Of a stretch of 64,000 bases of DNA, positions 15,373 through 24,458 are shown piece by piece (position 1 is the first letter of the stretch; the number at the start of each line of letters is the position of its first letter). Both the position numbers and the translations under genes were made by a program. Below the pieces are notes generated by a model. That model was not told the DNA's origin, ran no database searches, and worked only from the letters and a program-made list of their open reading frames with translations. Source of the DNA: Blastococcus sp. Marseille-P5729 (GTDB lineage Bacteria; Actinomycetota; Actinomycetes; Mycobacteriales; Antricoccaceae); assembly GCF_900292035.1 (NCBI RefSeq), contig NZ_OMPO01000002.1:372001-436000 (forward strand). Direction: 5' to 3'.

Positions 15373-17517
15373 TCAGAGGTCGGCGGCCCAATCGCTGATC
15401 CGACTCAGCGCCTCGTCGGCCTCCGGCAGGAACTCGAACAACGGGAACACGTGCACCGAATCGTCGATGAAGTAGCGGGTGACCTCGACGCCGGCCTGCT
15501 CGGCGCGTTCGGCCAGCCGGGTCGCGTCGTCGTAAAGCACCTCGCCGTCGGTCGCGGCAATGAACAGCGGCGGTAGGCCGGTCAGGTCGCCGTAAACCGG
15601 CGAGACGAGCGGGTCGGTGGGCTCGTGGGTCTGGATGTACATGGCGGCCATCGCGGTCAGGCTGTCGCGGTTGGACGCCGGATCCTGGCCGTCGTATGTC
15701 GTGACGCTGGGTGAGGACAACGTGAGGTCTGCGAACGGGCAAATCGAGATAATGCCAGCGGGCAGCTCATCCCCAGCGCCCCGCAATGCCAGCGCGGTCG
15801 CCACCGCCAAACCGCCGCCAGAAGACTCGCCGGACAACAAGACGCGCGAGGCCGCGACCCCGTCGGCGACCAAGGCCCGATAGGCGCTCACCGCGTCATC
15901 CAATGCCGCGGGGTAGGCGTCCTCCGGAGCCCGCCGGTAGTCGATCACCATGCACGTGCCGCGCACCGCGGCGGCCAGCCGTGCGGCGTACTCCACGGAC
16001 GAAGTCGCGGATCCGATGACGTAACCGCCGCCGTGCAGATGAAGGATGACCGGGCCGTTAGCATCACCGTCCGGAGGGGTCACCTTAAGTCCACGCACGC
16101 GGCCAAGATCGACTCGCTCGACCTGCACGTCGTCCGGCACCGGGAAGCTTGTCTGCAGGAACCGGTCGTAGCCTTCGCGCATGCCGTCGTGACCGCGTGC
16201 CAGGTCCTCCTGCGTGAGCGCCGACCGCCACATGTCGTGCGCGCGTTGGCTCTCGGGACGCTTCTTCTTCGTACCCTCCCGCGCACCGGACAGCCCCACG
16301 ACGTGATCGGCAGGCTCGAGCACTGTCTTGGTGATGTCGTAGTTCATGGCGAAGGCCCAGGTCGTCTTGGCCATCGGATCGATTCGGATCATGCCTTGGA
16401 ACCGGCCGTTGCGGACCCGCACCCGGTCTGGGTCCGCCTCGTGCACCATCTTCACCATCGCTCGCGAACCAGCCTGCACGCGAGCCGTGCGCGGGCGACG
16501 ACGCGCCTCGTAGTCCATAAGCGCCGCTTCGATGGTCGCGTGCTGCGGGTCAGTGAGGCAGTGAGCGAGAGCCCATGCGTCCTCCATCGCCTGGCACGCG
16601 CCCTGGGCCAGGAAGGGCACCATCGCGTGCGCCGCGTCGCCCATCAGACTGATCCGGCCCTGCGTCCACCAGTCCAGCGGGTCGCGGTAGTACATGCCGG
16701 TGATGAAGCCGGTGTCGATGGCTTCGAGCATTGCCCGGGCGCGGGGCTCCGCGTCCTGGAAGGAGGCCATCATCTCGTCGAGATTGCCGGTCTCGGTCCA
16801 GTTCTCGCGGCTGATCTCAGTGGCGGGCACCGAGGCCAGCACGCTGTACAGAACCCCGGGGCGCACCCAGTAGGTGATCAGCGTGCGCCCAGGGCCGAAC
16901 CAGTAGTTGCCCTTCTCCGGCAGGTCCAGGTCGGCGATGCGGTCAGCGGGAATGAGCCCACGCCACATCAGGATGTCGGCAAAGTGCCTCGGTTCCTCCC
17001 CACGCAGATTTGTGCGGACGACGGAGTGGATGCCGTCGGCACCGATGACCGCATCGCCACGGACCCGCTCGCCGCTGTCGAGCTCCGCCCACGCGCCGTC
17101 GTCATCCTGGCCCACCGAGACCACCTTCGCACCGGTTCGAATGACCTCGGCTGGGACGGCGCCGGCGAGCAGCTTGATGAGGTCGGCTCGGTGGATGTTG
17201 TACAACGGGGCGCCGTACAGCTCGTCGGCAGCAGCGCCGAAGGGGAACTCGATCAGCTGCTGGCCTGTGCGCAGATCGCGTGCGTCAAAGGACTCGGGCT
17301 TGACCGCTTGAGCAGCGAGCGACTCCTCCAGATTGAGCTGGCGCAGCACATGGACGCCGTTCGCCGCGATCTGGATGCCCGCGCCGGTCTCGGTCACGTC
17401 GTCGGTGCGCTCGAGGAGGGTGACCTGCGCGCCCTTCTTCAACAGCGATGCGGCGGCGGTCAACCCGCCAATGCCGCCGCCGACGATGACGACATGCGGT
17501 GAGCGGTTTTCGGGCAC
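15373..17517 (-). CDS. Fusion of FAD-dependent monooxygenase and HSL-type alpha/beta hydrolase
   Basis: 714 residues in one uninterrupted frame. Residues 1-400 are a class A flavoprotein hydroxylase: the FAD dinucleotide motif HVVIVGGGIGGLTAAASLL (8-26), the DG motif (GADGIHSVVR, 159-168) and GDAAHAMVPF (293-302) for FAD ribityl binding. Residues 460-714 are a hormone-sensitive-lipase-like hydrolase: oxyanion HGGG at 495-498, nucleophile GESSG (Ser565), and probable Asp and His in AATDGEVLYDD and DDSVHVF. The substrate is probably an aromatic or ester compound that is hydroxylated and then hydrolysed; this is inference. Divergent TetR gene and shared operator suggest substrate-inducible control. 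The linker (about 400-460) is charged. Confidence 0.88.
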   Translation of the reverse strand: MPENRSPHVVIVGGGIGGLTAAASLLKKGAQVTLLERTDDVTETGAGIQIAANGVHVLRQLNLEESLAAQAVKPESFDARDLRTGQQLIEFPFGAAADELYGAPLYNIHRADLIKLLAGAVPAEVIRTGAKVVSVGQDDDGAWAELDSGERVRGDAVIGADGIHSVVRTNLRGEEPRHFADILMWRGLIPADRIADLDLPEKGNYWFGPGRTLITYWVRPGVLYSVLASVPATEISRENWTETGNLDEMMASFQDAEPRARAMLEAIDTGFITGMYYRDPLDWWTQGRISLMGDAAHAMVPFLAQGACQAMEDAWALAHCLTDPQHATIEAALMDYEARRRPRTARVQAGSRAMVKMVHEADPDRVRVRNGRFQGMIRIDPMAKTTWAFAMNYDITKTVLEPADHVVGLSGAREGTKKKRPESQRAHDMWRSALTQEDLARGHDGMREGYDRFLQTSFPVPDDVQVERVDLGRVRGLKVTPPDGDANGPVILHLHGGGYVIGSATSSVEYAARLAAAVRGTCMVIDYRRAPEDAYPAALDDAVSAYRALVADGVAASRVLLSGESSGGGLAVATALALRGAGDELPAGIISICPFADLTLSSPSVTTYDGQDPASNRDSLTAMAAMYIQTHEPTDPLVSPVYGDLTGLPPLFIAATDGEVLYDDATRLAERAEQAGVEVTRYFIDDSVHVFPLFEFLPEADEALSRISDWAADL

Positions 17518-17534
17518 GGGTTCTCCTGGGTAAC

Positions 17535-17586
17535 GAGTTAAGCGCTTCGACTTAATATGCGATACTTAAGTCGAAGTACTTAACTC
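17535..17586. promoter_or_regulatory. Large inverted-repeat operator between monooxygenase-hydrolase and TetR genes
   Basis: Left arm 17535-17555 and right arm 17566-17586 are reverse complements over 21 bases with two mismatches, separated by ten bases. Each arm contains TTAAG and CTTCGACTTAA (or its complement). Position between divergent start codons makes it the likely binding site of the adjacent TetR protein, probably as two dimers. Confidence 0.85.
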
Positions 17587-17602
17587 TGTCAAGGGAGGCG
17601 TC

Positions 17603-18304
17603 GTGTCCCCTCGCGTTACCGCACGGGCGCCGCGCTCGGACAGCGAGGCGACCAAAAACCGGATCAAAGTGGCCGCACAAAGACTATTTGCGGTGCGCGG
17701 AGTGGATGGCGTCTCCGTGCAGGAGATCGTCACGGCCGCCGGTCAGCGGAACAACGGTTCGGTGCACTACCACTTCGGCGGCAAGGACGCGCTGGTGCGA
17801 GAGCTCGTGGCGGACGGCGCCCGAACGATCAACCAAACCCGCCTTCGGATGCTCGCCGATCTCGAGACCGGCACGGAGCCTTTCGGTCTGCGCGACGTGG
17901 TCGAAGCCCTGGTCAAGCCGGTGCTGGAGATTCGGCGCCCGGATGGCACACTCGATCTGACCTACCTGCGGTTCGTCACTAACGTTCAACTCAACCATCG
18001 TCCACTGCTCCGGGAAGCGCTCGACAGCAAGCTGAACACTGGCTACCGGCGGTGCCTCGATCTCATCCGCTCGCGAGCCGACGACTGGCTACCCCAGGTG
18101 CCGGCGCCGCTGCTCGACCAGCGGATCTCCTTTACCGGGATCTACGCGAATGCAATCCTCTCCGCGCGGGAGGCGCATCTCGCGGGTGACGATTCCGGGC
18201 GGCTGTGGACGCCGGCAAACTCCGTCGTCAACGTCATCGATTCGTTGGTCGCGGTCCTGGAGTCCGAGCCGTCGAGCGGCGCTATCCAACTGCTGTCCGA
18301 CTAA
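17603..18304 (+). CDS. TetR/AcrR family transcriptional regulator
   Basis: 233 residues. The N-terminal helix-turn-helix is clear: KNRIKVAAQRLFAVRGVDGV then VQEIVTAAGQRNNGSVHYHF, ending HFGGKDAL, the standard TetR recognition helix and capping segment. The C-terminal ligand domain is specific to this subgroup. GTG 17603 follows GGGAGG at a good distance. It is encoded back-to-back with the monooxygenase-hydrolase, sharing the 17535-17586 inverted repeat, so it most likely represses both genes until its ligand (perhaps the enzyme substrate) is present. Confidence 0.92.
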   Translation: MSPRVTARAPRSDSEATKNRIKVAAQRLFAVRGVDGVSVQEIVTAAGQRNNGSVHYHFGGKDALVRELVADGARTINQTRLRMLADLETGTEPFGLRDVVEALVKPVLEIRRPDGTLDLTYLRFVTNVQLNHRPLLREALDSKLNTGYRRCLDLIRSRADDWLPQVPAPLLDQRISFTGIYANAILSAREAHLAGDDSGRLWTPANSVVNVIDSLVAVLESEPSSGAIQLLSD

Positions 18305-18356
18305 CGTCATTGCGACGGGCAGAAATGTGGGCTCTTTCTTTGATGTTGTCTTGCGG

Positions 18357-19286
18357 CTAGCGCGACATCCGCGCTTGGTGCCAGGCGAGGGTCTCCTTCA
18401 GTCCGTCTCTCAGCGGGATCTCGGGCAGGGCCGGGAACAGTCGGCGGAGCAATGCGTCGCCCGCGAGCGAGTGCCGAATCTCGCCCTCACGGGGCTCCTG
18501 ATGGGTCACTTGAATCGATTGCCCAGCTATTTCTTCTAGTAGACCCACTAGTTCTAGAAGTGACGTCTGCGTTCCGAGTGCCAAGTTCACCGGCCGATCG
18601 ATGTCGGCCCGACGCTCTACTGCGTCGAGGAGGATGCGGCAGACTGCGCGCACGTGCACAAAGTCTCGTGTCTGAAGCCCGTCGCCATAAATCGTCAGGG
18701 GTCGACCATGCACCAGCGCATCCAGAAAGGCCGGGATCACGGCGGCGTACACGTGATCCGCTGGTTGCCCGGGGCCATAGACGTTGAAGAACCGGAACGC
18801 CGCGGTGGGCAATCCGTAGCTCTCCGAATAGGCCCTCGCATACTGTTCGGTCGCCACTTTCGACACAGCGTATGGACTCAGGGGCGCCAGCCAGGACGAC
18901 TCGTTGAGTGGCAGCGAGGAATTCGACCCGTACACCGCGCTCGACGACGCGACGGTCACCTGTGACACTCCGAGATGCCGAGCCGCGTCCAACACCTCCA
19001 GGGTGCCGCGCACATTGACCTCGTTCGTCGCGAGCGGGTCTTCGATACTCAGCGGCACGCTCGCGATCGCCGCAAGGTGCACGACCGCGTCCGCGTCCGC
19101 CAGTGCTTCGTCGAGCGCCGGGCGATCGAGGATCGACGCGTGCAGGAAGCGATGCTCCACCTGTAGATTCTCCCGATCACCGGTCGACAAATCGTCAATG
19201 ATCGTGATCTCGTGACCTCGGGCGACCGCGAGCGTCGCGAGGTTGGAGCCGATGAAGCCCGCGCCGCCAGTGATAGTCAATCGCAT
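18357..19286 (-). CDS. NAD-dependent sugar epimerase/dehydratase (GalE-like SDR)
   Basis: 309 residues, extended short-chain dehydrogenase. The NAD motif ITGGAGFIGSNLATLA is at residues 4-19; the catalytic set is a Ser in SSSAVYG and Tyr/Lys in SPYAVSKVATEQYA. PVNLALGTQTSLLELV is typical of UDP-glucose 4-epimerase-like proteins. It probably interconverts or dehydrates a UDP-hexose for glycan synthesis; the exact sugar cannot be assigned. ATG 19286 has GGAGG seven bases upstream. It stands alone, convergent with the TetR gene. Confidence 0.87.
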   Translation of the reverse strand: MRLTITGGAGFIGSNLATLAVARGHEITIIDDLSTGDRENLQVEHRFLHASILDRPALDEALADADAVVHLAAIASVPLSIEDPLATNEVNVRGTLEVLDAARHLGVSQVTVASSSAVYGSNSSLPLNESSWLAPLSPYAVSKVATEQYARAYSESYGLPTAAFRFFNVYGPGQPADHVYAAVIPAFLDALVHGRPLTIYGDGLQTRDFVHVRAVCRILLDAVERRADIDRPVNLALGTQTSLLELVGLLEEIAGQSIQVTHQEPREGEIRHSLAGDALLRRLFPALPEIPLRDGLKETLAWHQARMSR

Positions 19287-19410
19287 CCGGCCTCCATCGC
19301 CAGGTTTCGGCGAAGGATAACACTCGCATCCTCGTTATCTGCCGCATGGGTTGCACGGTGTGAGCATCGGCGCGCTTTGACCACTTACTCATGCAGAAGT
19401 TCGTATCCTC

Positions 19411-20753
19411 GTGCGCATGCCCTCACCTCGGAGCACTGTGCGCGAACGCGGCAGCGGCTCCCGATTGGCGAGCACGCGGACGGCGCCCGCGGTACAGGTT
19501 CTCGTCGTGCTGGTCCTGGTGGCGGTGCTCGCGCCAGCGGCGTACGCCGCCCCGTCGAGCTCCTCGGAATCGTCAGGCTCGTCCAGTTCGCCCACGATCG
19601 ACTCGGCCGCGCCCACCCGACGTCCCCTCCCGCCACCCTTCCACCGCAGGGCCACGGCCCCGGCGGCGTCACCATCGGCGGACCGGAGCTCGACACGCGC
19701 GGCCAGGTTCTCTACGAGGGCGCCGCCCCGCTGCCGGCTGACCTCAACACCCGAGCGCTCGTCGTCGCCGACCTGACCACCGGCCAGATCCTCGCCGCGC
19801 AGGACCCGCACGGTCGCTACTACCCCGCCAGCACCCTGAAGATGCTGACCTTCCTCGCGCTCTACCCGCACCTCGACCCCAACCAGGTGCTCACCGCCAC
19901 CTTCGAGGACGCCTCCGTCGAGGGCAGCCGCGTCGGCATCGTGGAGAACGGCCAGTACACCGTCGCCCAGCTGTGGACGGCGCTCATGCTGCAGTCCGGA
20001 AACGACGCCGCCAAGATGCTCACCGACGCGGCCGGGGGCCAGGACGTCGTCCTGGACCTGATGAACGCCAAGGCCGAGCAGCTGCAGGCCTACGACACCC
20101 TCGCTGGGACGACGTCCGGGCTGGACGTCGCCGGGCAAAGCTCCTCGGCGTACGACCTGGCGCTGTTCATCCGCGAGATCGTCCGCGACCCGACGCTGCG
20201 CTCGATCGCCGGCCAGCTGCTCGGCGAGCTCCCGGCGCAGCCGCCGAAATACCCGGCCCCCATGAGCTACGGCAACCAGAACCAGCTGATGCTGGCCTAC
20301 CCCGGGGCCATCGCCGGCAAGACCGGCTTCACCGACGCGGCCCGGCACACCTTCGCCGCGGCCGCCGAGCGCAACGGCCGGACCATCGCCGTCACCCTCA
20401 TGCAGGCCGAGCACCAGCCCAAGCCCACCTGGCAGCAGGCAGCGGCGCTGCTCGACTGGGCCTTCGCCGCCCCGGTGGACGCCTCCGGCGCCGGCCGGCT
20501 GGTCGAGCCCGGCGAGGCCTCGCCCGAGCCGCCGTCGTCCGCCTCGAGCTCTCCCGTCGCGCCACAGGCGGCCGCCGACCGCGGCGCGAGCGGGCGCCCG
20601 GCCGTCGTAGGCCTGTCGGACTCCGGCGACCGCGAGATGACCACCTGGCCACTGCTGCCGATCCTCGGCGTCCTGCTGCTGGTCGCCGTCTGGATCGCTG
20701 CCCCGTCACGCCGTGCGGCGAAGGCCCAGGCCGGTGCCCACGAGCAGCGCTGA
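19411..20753 (+). CDS. D-alanyl-D-alanine carboxypeptidase (peptidase S11), frame-broken after the signal peptide
   Basis: The catalytic domain is intact: SxxK in ASTLKMLTF, SGN in LMLQSGNDAAKM and KTG in AGKTGFTDAA, followed by an Ala/Pro/Ser stretch, one C-terminal membrane helix and a basic tail, the layout of secreted cell-wall carboxypeptidases. The export signal (GTG 19411 or ATG 19417; hydrophobic VLVVLVLVAVLAPAAYAAPS) is in a different frame from the catalytic part. To join them the frame must move by -1, as if one base were missing, somewhere within about 19560-19645 in C-rich DNA. The catalytic frame has no signal peptide of its own upstream. Either a sequencing error, a real mutation, or (less likely) recoding. 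Confidence 0.8.
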
Positions 20754-20767
20754 GTAGCGCGGAGCGG

Positions 20768-20785
20768 CTCCACCTGTCGGTGGAG
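20768..20785 (+). terminator. Short hairpin after the carboxypeptidase gene
   Basis: CTCCACC-TGTC-GGTGGAG forms a perfect seven-base-pair stem 15 bases after the stop codon. No U-tract follows, so termination is only possible; the next gene starts 48 bases later on the same strand. Confidence 0.4.
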
Positions 20786-20832
20786 GTGAGTATCGTCGCG
20801 AGTGCCTGACCGCCAGCAGCCGAGAGGACCCG

Positions 20833-23800
20833 ATGGCTCGTCGTACCAGCGCCCGACAGCCCGGCGCCCGCGGGGTGCTACCCCACTGGATCATCGACAT
20901 CACCGATATGGATCTGGTCACCGTCTTCGGCCCCGCGGCGGTCCAGCGCGGCGCTGCGTACCAGCGCAGCGGCGCCGTGTCCGGACTTCGCTCGGTCGAG
21001 CACGAGCTACAGGCAACGGTGACCGGGACCAAGCGCTATCAGAGCTGGGCGTGGCTCGAGGACGACAACGACCCGAGCTCGGTCTGCGGCACGTGCTCCT
21101 GCCCCGTCGGCGTGGACTGCAAGCACGTGGTCGCAGCCTTGCTCGAGGCCCGACACCGGCTCACCTCGGGCACGCCCCGGCCGGTTGGCCAAGAACGCGC
21201 ACCGCGCCCGTCGTGGCGCGCCCTGCTCGACCCGGTCGTCGCCGCCTCCAGCGACCCGACGACCGCCGTCCCGCTCGGGCTGCTCATCGAGGAAGCCCCC
21301 GACCGCAGCCGCCCCGGCTCCGACGCGACCCGCCTGCGGATCCGCCCGGTGCAACCCGGCACGACGCGTCCCTGGGTCAAGGGGCCGATCAGCTGGTCAG
21401 CGCTGCGCTACCTGACGTCCGCGCGCGACCACGAGCCCCGACAGATCGAGGCTCTGCACGGGATCTGGAACGCACGCAACGCGCCGTCGTGGTACGAGCC
21501 CACCGACTGGCTCTGGCTGAACGATTTCGGCCCCGCGATCTGGCGGGCCCTCCGGTACGCGCAGGACGCGGGCCTGTCGTTCGTCACGCATGCCGCGAAG
21601 CCGCACCCGGTCCGGCTGCTGCCCGACTCGGTCAGCGTGCACATGGATGCCCGTCGGGACGCCGACGGTGCGCTGCTGCTGCGCACGTCCGTCCCCCTGC
21701 CAGACCCGGCCGGCCGGGTCCACCCGCTCGGCAACCCGCCGCATGGCGTGTTCGCGTCGTCCGGGGACGGGCTGCTGCTGGCCGAGCTCAGGGACCCGCT
21801 CTCCGGGCCGGTCGGGGCGCTGCTCGAGCAGGCCGACGAGATCCGGGTGCCCGCCGCGGACGCCGGAGCCTTCCTCGCGCACTACTACCCCGCACTGCTC
21901 CGGCAGGCAACGGTCGAGTCCACGGACGGCAGCGTGCACTTCCCGTCGTACGGCCCCGCCCGCCTGGGACTGCAGGTGCATAGCAGCGGGGCTCACCGGC
22001 TGCAGCTGCGTTGGTGCTTCCGGTACGCCGTCGACGACCAGGTCCACGAGGTGCCGCTCATCGCCGCGGCCGGGCAGCCCGCGGCGGTGAGCGTCGTACC
22101 GCGCGACCGGGACGCCGAAGAACGTCTGCTCGCCAGCCTCGACGTCCTCGGCCAGGTCCCCGGGCTGCTCACCCCGCTGCCGGGAAAGACGCGGCTGGGA
22201 GTAGTGGTGGAGCCGCAGCTGCAGGGGTGGGCCACGGCGGTCTTCGTCCGCGACGTGCTGCCCGGCCTCCAGGCCCGCGACGACATCGACGTGACCGTCA
22301 TCGGCGAGCTGCTCGACTACGCCGAGAGCGTCGAGCCGCCCCGGATCGAGGTCGCGACCCGCGACCCAGCACCAGGCGCATCCCCCGACTGGTTCGGCCT
22401 CGCGATCTCCGTCAGCGTCGACGGTCGAGAAGTCCCCCTGACGCAGCTGCTGAGCGCCCTCGCCCAGGGTGACGACCGGCTGCTCATGGACGACGGCACG
22501 TGGTTCAGCCTGCAGCGGCAGGAGCTACAGGCACTGCGGGAACTCGTCGAGGAGGCGCGGGCCATTCAGGATCGGCCGAGCGAAAGCCTGCGGGTGAACC
22601 GGTATCAGGCCGGCTTCTGGGAGGACCTCGCCGCCATCGCCACCGTCACCGACCAGAGCGAGCGCTGGTCGCGCAGCGTCGGCGCGCTGCTGGCCATCGA
22701 CGAGCTGCCCAGGCCCGACCAACCGGCCGGGATCACGGCAACCCTGCGCGACTACCAGCTGGCCGGTTACCAATGGCTGTCGTTCCTGTGGGACCACGAG
22801 CTCGGCGGGATCCTGGCCGACGACATGGGTCTGGGCAAGACGCTGCAGGCCCTCGCCGCGCTCGAACGCGCCCGGGCCGACGGCCGGCTCACCCCCGACC
22901 GGCCGGCTCTCGTCGTGGCGCCGACCAGCGTCGTGGCGACCTGGCAACGGGAGGCGGCGCGCTTCGCCCCCGACCTGCAGGTAGCCCCGATCACCTCGAC
23001 CAGCAAGCGGTCCGGGCGCACGCTCGCCGAGGCCACCGACGGCGCTCACCTCGTGGTCACGTCGTACGCCCTGCTGCGCATCGAGGCCGATCAGTTCACC
23101 GCGCGGGCGTGGCACGCGTTGATCCTCGACGAGGCGCAGGCGGTCAAGAATCACCAGTCCCGTGGCCATCAGGTCGCCCGGCTCGTCGCGGCGCCGATCA
23201 AGCTGGCGATCACCGGCACGCCGCTGGAGAACTCGCTCATGGACCTGTGGGCGCTGCTGTCGATCACCGCTCCTGGGCTGCTGCCCTGCCCGAAGCGCTT
23301 CGGCGAGTTGTTCCGCAAGCCGATCGAGGCCGGCCAGTCCCCCGACCAGCTCGATCGGCTCCGCCGGCGGATCCGGCCGCTGATGCTGCGGCGCACCAAG
23401 GACGCGGTCGCCGCCGACCTACCGCCGAAGATCGAGCAGATCCTCACCGTGCCGCTCAACCCCGCCCACCGCCGCGTCTACGACACCCATCTGCAGCGCG
23501 AGCGGCAACGCATCCTCGGGCTGCTCGCGGACGTCAACCGCAACCGGGTCGCGATCCTGACCGGGCTCACCCGGCTGCGCCAGCTCGCCCTCGACGTCCA
23601 CCTGGTCGATCCCGACCTGCCGGCGAGCATCGCGCCGTCCAAGGTCGACACCCTCATCGAGCACATCGCCGAGCTCGCGGCCGAGGGGCATCGGTGCCTG
23701 GTGTTCAGCCAGTTCACCCGGTTCCTCGCCGTGGTCCGCGACCAGCTCGCCCTCGACTACGTCTACCTCGACGGGCGCACCCGTGACCGGCCGCGGCGGA

Positions 23801-24132
23801 TCGCGCAGTTCACCGAGGGTGATGCGCCGGTGTTCCTGATCAGCCTCAAGGCCGGCGGCGCCGGACTCACCCTCACCGAGGCCGACTACGTCTTCGTGCT
23901 CGACCCGTGGTGGAACCCCGCAGTCGAGGCGCAGGCGGTGGACCGCACCCACCGCATCGGGCAGGACAAGACGGTCATGGTCTACCGCCTGGTCGCCGAG
24001 GACACCATCGAGGAGAAGGTCGTCGCGCTGCAGGCACACAAGCGCGAGCTGTTCGAGAAGGTCATCGAGGACGGCGGCCTGATGGCGGCCCCGCTGACCG
24101 CCGACGACATCCGGGGCCTGCTCGACGCATGA
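20833..24132 (+). CDS. SWIM zinc-finger SNF2-family DNA translocase/helicase
   Basis: 1099 residues. The N-terminal region carries a SWIM finger, CGTCSCPVGVDCKH (about residues 93-106; C-x-C-xn-C-x-H), followed by a bacterial SNF2-associated domain. The ATPase spans about residues 635-1090: Walker A ADDMGLGKTLQALAAL, DEAQ box LILDEAQAVKN, ITGTPLENS (motif III), and the C-terminal lobe with VFSQFTRF, ISLKAGGAGLTLTEADYV and DPWWNPAVEAQAVDRTHRIG (motifs V-VI). It would move along double-stranded DNA to remodel bound proteins; its cellular role is not known. ATG 20833 follows GAGAGGA. Single gene, complete. Confidence 0.93.
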   Translation: MARRTSARQPGARGVLPHWIIDITDMDLVTVFGPAAVQRGAAYQRSGAVSGLRSVEHELQATVTGTKRYQSWAWLEDDNDPSSVCGTCSCPVGVDCKHVVAALLEARHRLTSGTPRPVGQERAPRPSWRALLDPVVAASSDPTTAVPLGLLIEEAPDRSRPGSDATRLRIRPVQPGTTRPWVKGPISWSALRYLTSARDHEPRQIEALHGIWNARNAPSWYEPTDWLWLNDFGPAIWRALRYAQDAGLSFVTHAAKPHPVRLLPDSVSVHMDARRDADGALLLRTSVPLPDPAGRVHPLGNPPHGVFASSGDGLLLAELRDPLSGPVGALLEQADEIRVPAADAGAFLAHYYPALLRQATVESTDGSVHFPSYGPARLGLQVHSSGAHRLQLRWCFRYAVDDQVHEVPLIAAAGQPAAVSVVPRDRDAEERLLASLDVLGQVPGLLTPLPGKTRLGVVVEPQLQGWATAVFVRDVLPGLQARDDIDVTVIGELLDYAESVEPPRIEVATRDPAPGASPDWFGLAISVSVDGREVPLTQLLSALAQGDDRLLMDDGTWFSLQRQELQALRELVEEARAIQDRPSESLRVNRYQAGFWEDLAAIATVTDQSERWSRSVGALLAIDELPRPDQPAGITATLRDYQLAGYQWLSFLWDHELGGILADDMGLGKTLQALAALERARADGRLTPDRPALVVAPTSVVATWQREAARFAPDLQVAPITSTSKRSGRTLAEATDGAHLVVTSYALLRIEADQFTARAWHALILDEAQAVKNHQSRGHQVARLVAAPIKLAITGTPLENSLMDLWALLSITAPGLLPCPKRFGELFRKPIEAGQSPDQLDRLRRRIRPLMLRRTKDAVAADLPPKIEQILTVPLNPAHRRVYDTHLQRERQRILGLLADVNRNRVAILTGLTRLRQLALDVHLVDPDLPASIAPSKVDTLIEHIAELAAEGHRCLVFSQFTRFLAVVRDQLALDYVYLDGRTRDRPRRIAQFTEGDAPVFLISLKAGGAGLTLTEADYVFVLDPWWNPAVEAQAVDRTHRIGQDKTVMVYRLVAEDTIEEKVVALQAHKRELFEKVIEDGGLMAAPLTADDIRGLLDA

Positions 24133-24158
24133 GTGTGCGGGACATGCTGGAGTGAATG

Positions 24159-24206
24159 TCGTGAGGACGATCGGCCCCATAGTGGTACCGGATTCGTCCT
24201 CACGAG
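24159..24206. repeat. Family B palindrome, copy 1
   Basis: TCGTGAGGACGA and TCGTCCTCACGA form a perfect 12-base-pair stem around a centre containing CCCATAGTG. The same arms and centre recur at 30270-30318. Both copies are beyond or between gene ends. Confidence 0.85.
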
Positions 24207-24230
24207 TTTCGCGTGACAGATGGAACAGCA

Positions 24231-24290
24231 GACCCCAGGCGCCGCGCCGAGATCTATGGGGGGATTCATCTCGGCCATGCACCTGGGGTC
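24231..24290. repeat. Family D palindrome, copy 1
   Basis: Left arm 24231-24253 starts GACCCCAGG and ends CGAGAT; right arm 24268-24290 starts ATCTCGG and ends CCTGGGGTC. The arms are imperfect reverse complements. A shorter relative with GACCCCAGGTGC and GGCGAGAT is at 53700-53736. Confidence 0.75.
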
Positions 24291-24458
24291 ACCGCCGTGC
24301 CTCAACGGCACGGACGCCCGCGCGTCGCCGGGGGGAAGACTGCGCGCGAACGGTTACCTACTGTAGTCCCGATTGCCCGATTGCAACCCCGGAGAGACAC
24401 GCGCGTCCGAGCGTTTCGTCACGATCGAGTAGCCCTCGTCGTAAGTCGTTGTACCTGG

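Larger units (their letters stand above)
24133..24458. other. Gene-free convergent spacer with two different palindromes
   Basis: 326 bases between the SNF2 and YihY genes, whose ends converge. I see no coding signal; it holds the family B palindrome (24159-24206) and the family D palindrome (24231-24290), listed separately. The remaining 170 bases show nothing recognisable. Confidence 0.7.

Noticed and set aside
16033-17502. 489-codon frame antisense to the monooxygenase-hydrolase
   Set aside because: Composition is a complement of the real gene's codon bias and it lacks any domain; the sense strand has FAD and hydrolase motifs.
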